Of a stretch of DNA of 9,583 nt, positions 6,720 to 9,583 are shown piece after piece. Positions within the stretch are counted from its first letter, which is position 1; each line of letters begins with the position of its first letter. Origin of the DNA: a bacterium (GTDB lineage Bacteria; Margulisbacteria; Marinamargulisbacteria; JAAEMD01); contig JAAEMD010000377.1 of assembly GCA_024225875.1 (NCBI GenBank), positions 1 through 9,583 of the forward strand. Reading direction: 5' to 3'. The position numbers were made by a program, and so were the translations under genes. The notes under the pieces are model-generated. The model saw only the letters and a program-made list of their open reading frames with translations, did no database searches and had not been told where the DNA came from.

Positions 6720-6748
6720 GTTTTGTATAAAAAGGAGAGGTAGACAAA

Positions 6749-7483
6749 ATGATAAAAGTTCTTGTGAACGGCGCACGTGGAAAAATGGGGCAGGCTACGG
6801 TTAAGGCTGTTTGGGAAGTAGACGGTCTGGAGCTTGTTGGAGAAACTGACGTTGATGACAACCTTGCACTGACTATTATAGAAACTAATCCTGATGTTGT
6901 TGTAGATTTCACACATCCAAACAATGTTAAAGATAATGCTATCACAATAATAAATGCCAGCAGCTGTCCTGTAATTGGAACAACAGGCCTTAGTGATCCG
7001 GATATGGCAGAGCTTGATATGCTGGCCAGGAAAAAAAATACAGGAGTTCTTGTATGTCCTAATTTTGCGATTGGTGCGATACTAATGATGAAATATGCAC
7101 AGGAAGCAGCAAAGCACCTGGATACCTGTGAGATTATTGAGTACCATCATGAAAATAAAGTAGATGCTCCGTCAGGAACTGCAATTAAAAGTGCTCAGCT
7201 TATATATGAAGCAAACAAGGATATAAATAATGTTGAAATGAATGAAAAAGAACTTGTTAAGGGTGCGCGTGGCGGGAAGCAGCACCAGATACCAGTCCAC
7301 TCAGTACGGCTTCAGGGTTTTGTTGCCAGCCAGGAAATAATATTTGGTGGACTGGGACAAACATTAAAGATAAGGCACGATACTATATCCAGAGAATCAT
7401 TTATGCCAGGTGTTATTATGGCAATTAAAAAAGTACAGGATTTTAAAGGGCTGGTTTATGGGTTGGATAATATTTTATTTTAA
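6749..7483 (+). CDS. dapB: 4-hydroxy-tetrahydrodipicolinate reductase DapB
   Basis: DapB reduces 4-hydroxy-tetrahydrodipicolinate with NAD(P)H in the lysine/diaminopimelate pathway, feeding peptidoglycan and protein synthesis. The N-terminal Rossmann motif is NGARGKMGQ (7-15), followed by VVDFTHP (51-57) and VIGTTG (75-80). The catalytic and substrate-binding signature EYHHENKVDAPSGTA (131-145) contains the expected His-His pair and Lys. The 244-residue length is slightly short but normal for this family, and the ending LVYGLDNIL is familiar. The ribosome site GGAGAGG (6734-6740), eight bases before the ATG, is strong and fixes the start. It lies 67 bases before asd in the same direction, so the two genes probably share a transcript. 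Confidence 0.97.
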   Translation: MIKVLVNGARGKMGQATVKAVWEVDGLELVGETDVDDNLALTIIETNPDVVVDFTHPNNVKDNAITIINASSCPVIGTTGLSDPDMAELDMLARKKNTGVLVCPNFAIGAILMMKYAQEAAKHLDTCEIIEYHHENKVDAPSGTAIKSAQLIYEANKDINNVEMNEKELVKGARGGKQHQIPVHSVRLQGFVASQEIIFGGLGQTLKIRHDTISRESFMPGVIMAIKKVQDFKGLVYGLDNILF

Positions 7484-7496
7484 TTATACGGCAGAG

Positions 7497-7517
7497 CCTT
7501 TAGGAACTATTTAAAGG
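7497..7517. other. Small hairpin between dapB and asd
   Basis: CCTTTA (7497-7502) and TAAAGG (7512-7517) can pair around a nine-base loop in the 67-base spacer. There is no T run, so it is unlikely to terminate. It could mark an mRNA processing point or be chance. Confidence 0.2.
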
Positions 7518-7550
7518 TAATGATAAATTGACTTAAGGAGTGTTTATTAT

Positions 7551-8552
7551 ATGAAAAAATATATTGTTGCTGTTGTGGGGGCAACTGGTGTTGTAGGTCA
7601 GGAAATGATTAATGTGCTTGAGCAAAGAAAGTTTCCTGTAAAAAAGCTTGTGCCGCTGGCTTCTGAACGATCACTTGGGATGACTGTGAAATATAAAGGT
7701 GAGAATGTAGATGTTCAGGAACTGAAACCGGAATCATTTGAAAATATTGATATTGCACTTTTTTCTGCAGGAGGGTCCATATCGGAAAAATTTGCACCTG
7801 AAGCTGTTCAACGTGGTGCTGTTGTAATTGATAACACTTCTCATTTCAGGATGGATAATAATGTGCCGCTGGTTGTGCCTGAGGTTAATGCAGATGCGCT
7901 CAAGGAGCATCAGGGTATTATTGCTAACCCCAACTGTTCGACAGCGCAACTGGTTGTTGCTCTCAAGCCAATACATGACTATGCAACTATTGAAAGAGTT
8001 GTAGTGTCAACATACCAGTCAGTCTCTGGTGCAGGTAAGGAAGCTATCTCAGAACTGGAAAACCAGACACGCTCAATGTTGAATGGGCAGGGGCAGCCTG
8101 AAAAAAACAAATTTCCCTATACAATCGCATTTAATGTGATACCGCATATAGATGTGTTTCTGGATAATGGCTATACAAAAGAAGAAATGAAAATGATTGA
8201 AGAAACACAGAAGATTCTTGACTCTGAGATAGCAGTTACGGCTACAACAGTACGGGTCCCCGTATTTATTGGGCATAGTGAATCAGTTAATATTCAGACT
8301 AAAAAGAAAATATCTGCAAAAAAAGTCAGAGAACTTTTAAAACAGGCCCCTGGAATTGAGGTGCAGGATGATCCTGCATCAAATATCTACCCGACACCAC
8401 AGGAAGCGTCTGGAAAGGATCCTGTTTATGCAGGCCGTATAAGAGAAGACATCTCTATGAAAAATGGTATAGAGCTCTGGTGTGTAGCTGACAATTTAAG
8501 AAAAGGGGCTGCTTTAAATGCTGTTCAGATTGCAGAAGAATTAATTAAGTGA
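7551..8552 (+). CDS. asd: Aspartate-semialdehyde dehydrogenase
   Basis: Asd reduces aspartyl phosphate to aspartate semialdehyde with NADPH, the branch-point substrate for lysine/diaminopimelate, threonine and methionine. The cofactor loop is VGATGVVGQE (9-18). The nucleophile is C129 in IANPNCSTAQ, followed by STYQSVSGAG (153-162) with the conserved Gln156. Downstream, VRVPVFIGHSES (234-245) carries the substrate Arg235 and the acid-base His242. The 333-residue length is normal. It belongs to the Gram-positive/cyanobacterial-style Asd branch rather than the longer E. coli type, judging by the GATGVVG start and TVRVPVFIGHSE wording. AAGGAG at 7535-7540, ten bases before the ATG, supports the start. 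Confidence 0.97.
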   Translation: MKKYIVAVVGATGVVGQEMINVLEQRKFPVKKLVPLASERSLGMTVKYKGENVDVQELKPESFENIDIALFSAGGSISEKFAPEAVQRGAVVIDNTSHFRMDNNVPLVVPEVNADALKEHQGIIANPNCSTAQLVVALKPIHDYATIERVVVSTYQSVSGAGKEAISELENQTRSMLNGQGQPEKNKFPYTIAFNVIPHIDVFLDNGYTKEEMKMIEETQKILDSEIAVTATTVRVPVFIGHSESVNIQTKKKISAKKVRELLKQAPGIEVQDDPASNIYPTPQEASGKDPVYAGRIREDISMKNGIELWCVADNLRKGAALNAVQIAEELIK

Positions 8553-8585
8553 TCAACCATTTTGATATATTACATCAGGGAAAAT

Positions 8586-8615
8586 TTGATATTGTTTGCT
8601 CTACTTTCTGATATA
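8586..8615 (+). promoter_or_regulatory. Possible promoter for the methyltransferase gene
   Basis: TTGATA (8586-8591) and GATATA (8610-8615) are separated by 18 bases in the 80-base spacer after asd. They would start transcription about ten bases before the methyltransferase ATG. Both boxes deviate from consensus, so read-through from asd is equally possible. Confidence 0.25.
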
Positions 8616-8632
8616 AAAGGCACTGGGTAGAG

Positions 8633-9250
8633 ATGAAACATAGTTTTTATAAAGAAAACACATTGCTTGCAAAATATTATGATCAGCATTGTAAGAAATA
8701 CGGTAAATCAACAGAAGCAATAGGGTGGTTCAGTAAAAAGACTCAGGATCTTCGATTTATGATACTGTCTTTAATCGGTAATATTAATGATAAAACTGTA
8801 CTTGATATAGGGTGTGGACAAGGTGATTACTATGGCTATTGTCTACAGAATAAATTTAAACCAAAATATAAAGGGATCGATATAAGTAAACAAATGATAA
8901 TTCATTCTCACAGGGAATATCCTGAATCTGATTTCAGGCAGACGGACTTTATGTCACCGGACTTTAATGAGCAGCATGACTATATAATAGCTTCCGGAAC
9001 ATTTAATAATAAAATGACTAATCAGAAGTATTACCTGAAAACAGCAGTGACCAAAATGTTTCAGCTGGCAAATAAGGGCGTATCTTTTAACCTGCTGTCA
9101 GAATATGCACCTGAAAGAATGAAGTTTCAAAATGATTTTTTCTACTATAATCCTGAACAGATAGCAGGGATGTGTTTCAAAATTACACGTTATATTGAGA
9201 TCAGGCATAGCTATCTTCCAAATGATTTTACTGTATATATGTATAAGTAA
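8633..9250 (+). CDS. Class I SAM-dependent methyltransferase, substrate unknown
   Basis: This 205-residue cytoplasmic protein has the core of a Rossmann-fold methyltransferase. Motif I is VLDIGCGQGD (56-65), the SAM-ribose acidic loop is YKGIDIS (79-85), TDFMSPDF (104-111) contributes to the adenine pocket, and DYIIASGTFN (116-125) is at the motif II position. The N-terminal 50 residues (YYDQHCKKYGKSTEAIGW) look like the lid helices that cover the SAM pocket. The C-terminal part ends in strand-like segments (ITRYIEIRHSY, FTVYMYK). There is no NPPY-type DNA or RNA amine motif, so a small-molecule or lipid acceptor is more likely, but this is inference. The ATG is preceded only by a poor ribosome site (GGGTAGAG directly before it). 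No neighbouring gene identifies the substrate. Confidence 0.9.
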   Translation: MKHSFYKENTLLAKYYDQHCKKYGKSTEAIGWFSKKTQDLRFMILSLIGNINDKTVLDIGCGQGDYYGYCLQNKFKPKYKGIDISKQMIIHSHREYPESDFRQTDFMSPDFNEQHDYIIASGTFNNKMTNQKYYLKTAVTKMFQLANKGVSFNLLSEYAPERMKFQNDFFYYNPEQIAGMCFKITRYIEIRHSYLPNDFTVYMYK

Positions 9251-9259
9251 TTCAAACTG

Positions 9260-9281
9260 GCCCACAATAGTGTTGATGGGC
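9260..9281 (+). terminator. Hairpin after the methyltransferase gene, possible transcript end
   Basis: GCCCACAA (9260-9267) pairs with TTG-A-TGGGC (9273-9281), with one bulged A and a five-base loop. It lies nine bases after the stop codon. No T run follows, so it may protect a transcript end or be a factor-dependent stop rather than an intrinsic terminator. Confidence 0.3.
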
Positions 9282-9327
9282 AATGAGGCTGAAACAGGGC
9301 AAAAAAATAATAATTATCTACTTTATT

Positions 9328-9363
9328 AAGTTCTAAGTTATTAAGTTCGAAGTTCGAAGTTAT
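9328..9363. repeat. Tandem heptamer array, consensus AAGTTCG
   Basis: Five 7-base units follow one another: AAGTTCT, AAGTTAT, then one extra T, then AAGTTCG, AAGTTCG and AAGTTAT. The core AAGTT is invariant and only the last two bases vary. The array lies between the methyltransferase and the mobile-element edge. Arrays of this kind expand and contract by slippage, and their function is unknown. Confidence 0.75.
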
Positions 9364-9449
9364 TGCCCAATTACCAACCATTTTTGGTTTTAAGCCCATA
9401 TCTATTGATAAATCGTAACTTTATGTGCGTATTGTATGTTTATTTTAGA

Positions 9450-9486
9450 GCTTATCTATCCTAAGTAACCTCAGTTTTGGATAAGC
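9450..9486. repeat. Inverted pair GCTTATC / GATAAGC, possible element end or terminator
   Basis: GCTTATC at 9450-9456 and GATAAGC at 9480-9486 are perfect complements, 23 bases apart, directly downstream of the minus-strand gene's stop. This could be that gene's transcript end or lie within the terminal region of an insertion sequence. The other end is outside the window, so an IS inverted repeat cannot be confirmed. Confidence 0.3.
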
Positions 9487-9492
9487 CCCACC

Positions 9493-9583
9493 TTAAAAAG
9501 CTAAAGCAAGTTGATCTGAATCCAGTTTAATAGCGGGCTTTTTAGGTTTAAGTTGATAAGCAGAAAGAGCAGCGATCAAATTA
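9493..9583 (-). CDS. C-terminal end of a minus-strand gene, probably a transposase (5' part outside window)
   Basis: Reading the minus strand from the right edge gives one open frame of 29 residues, beginning NLIAALSAYQLKPKKPAIKL and ending QLALAF, with TAA at 9493-9495. The helical NLIAALSAY start and the basic, proline-containing tail fit the ends of DDE transposases of IS4-like groups, but the catalytic residues are outside the window. Support comes from context: repeats and inverted sequences lie immediately beyond its stop, and it runs opposite to the upstream genes. A chance ORF or another protein cannot be excluded on 29 residues. Confidence 0.45.
   Translation of the reverse strand, partial: NLIAALSAYQLKPKKPAIKLDSDQLALAF

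Larger units (their letters stand above)
9251..9492. other. Non-genic region between the methyltransferase and the right-edge element
   Basis: I see no supported gene here. The region holds a hairpin close to the methyltransferase stop, a run of 7-base repeats (9328-9363), AACCA/TGGTT around a four-T loop near 9375-9390, and the inverted pair GCTTATC (9450-9456) / GATAAGC (9480-9486). Confidence 0.5.

Noticed and set aside
9328..9363. The heptamer array as a CRISPR array
   Set aside because: The units are 7 bases with no spacers of 25-40 bases, and no cas gene is present.
9211..9399. A 62-codon minus-strand ORF across the repeat array
   Set aside because: It overlaps the methyltransferase end, its Asn/Leu/Glu repeats come from the heptamers, and it has no recognisable domain or supported start.

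Overview
The window is an A+T-rich bacterial chromosomal segment (G+C well under half by eye) with ordinary housekeeping genes in short operons. The set includes a FabZ-type fatty-acid dehydratase end, an MscS channel, ThiC, pyruvoyl-dependent arginine decarboxylase, thymidylate kinase, DapB and Asd. It fits a free-living or commensal bacterium that makes its own thiamine, polyamines and lysine/diaminopimelate. No 16S or lineage-specific marker is present, so I do not name a phylum.

Layout. Positions 1-1399 (+) hold the 3' end of a fabZ-like gene, a 65-residue unknown protein and an MscS channel, joined by two ATGA stop/start overlaps. A 278-base gap with an 18-base perfect palindrome and small hairpins, but no recognisable TPP riboswitch, leads to thiC (+). 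Convergent with thiC, and separated from it by about 55 bases, is a 606-residue protein on the minus strand. It is uncharacterised, but its motifs resemble nitronate-monooxygenase-like FMN TIM barrels, and it has an added cysteine-rich C-terminal part. Divergent from it across a 174-base A/T-rich region is the arginine decarboxylase gene pdaD (+), with tmk starting at the base after its stop codon. After another A/T-rich gap come dapB and asd (+), two early enzymes of the aspartate/lysine pathway, and then a stand-alone SAM-dependent methyltransferase (+). The right end (9251-9583) is non-genic at first, with a tandem array of 7-base units. It finishes with the C-terminal 29 residues of a minus-strand gene, probably a transposase, so a mobile element probably begins at the right edge.

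How the genes relate. DapB and Asd work in one pathway and are adjacent. PdaD supplies agmatine for polyamine synthesis, and Tmk is probably only co-transcribed with it. I found no defence system, CRISPR array or biosynthetic cluster. The most interesting item is the 606-residue protein opposite pdaD, whose promoter appears to sit so close to the start codon that its mRNA may be leaderless. Next are the overlapped 65-residue ORF and the heptamer array beside the mobile-element edge.
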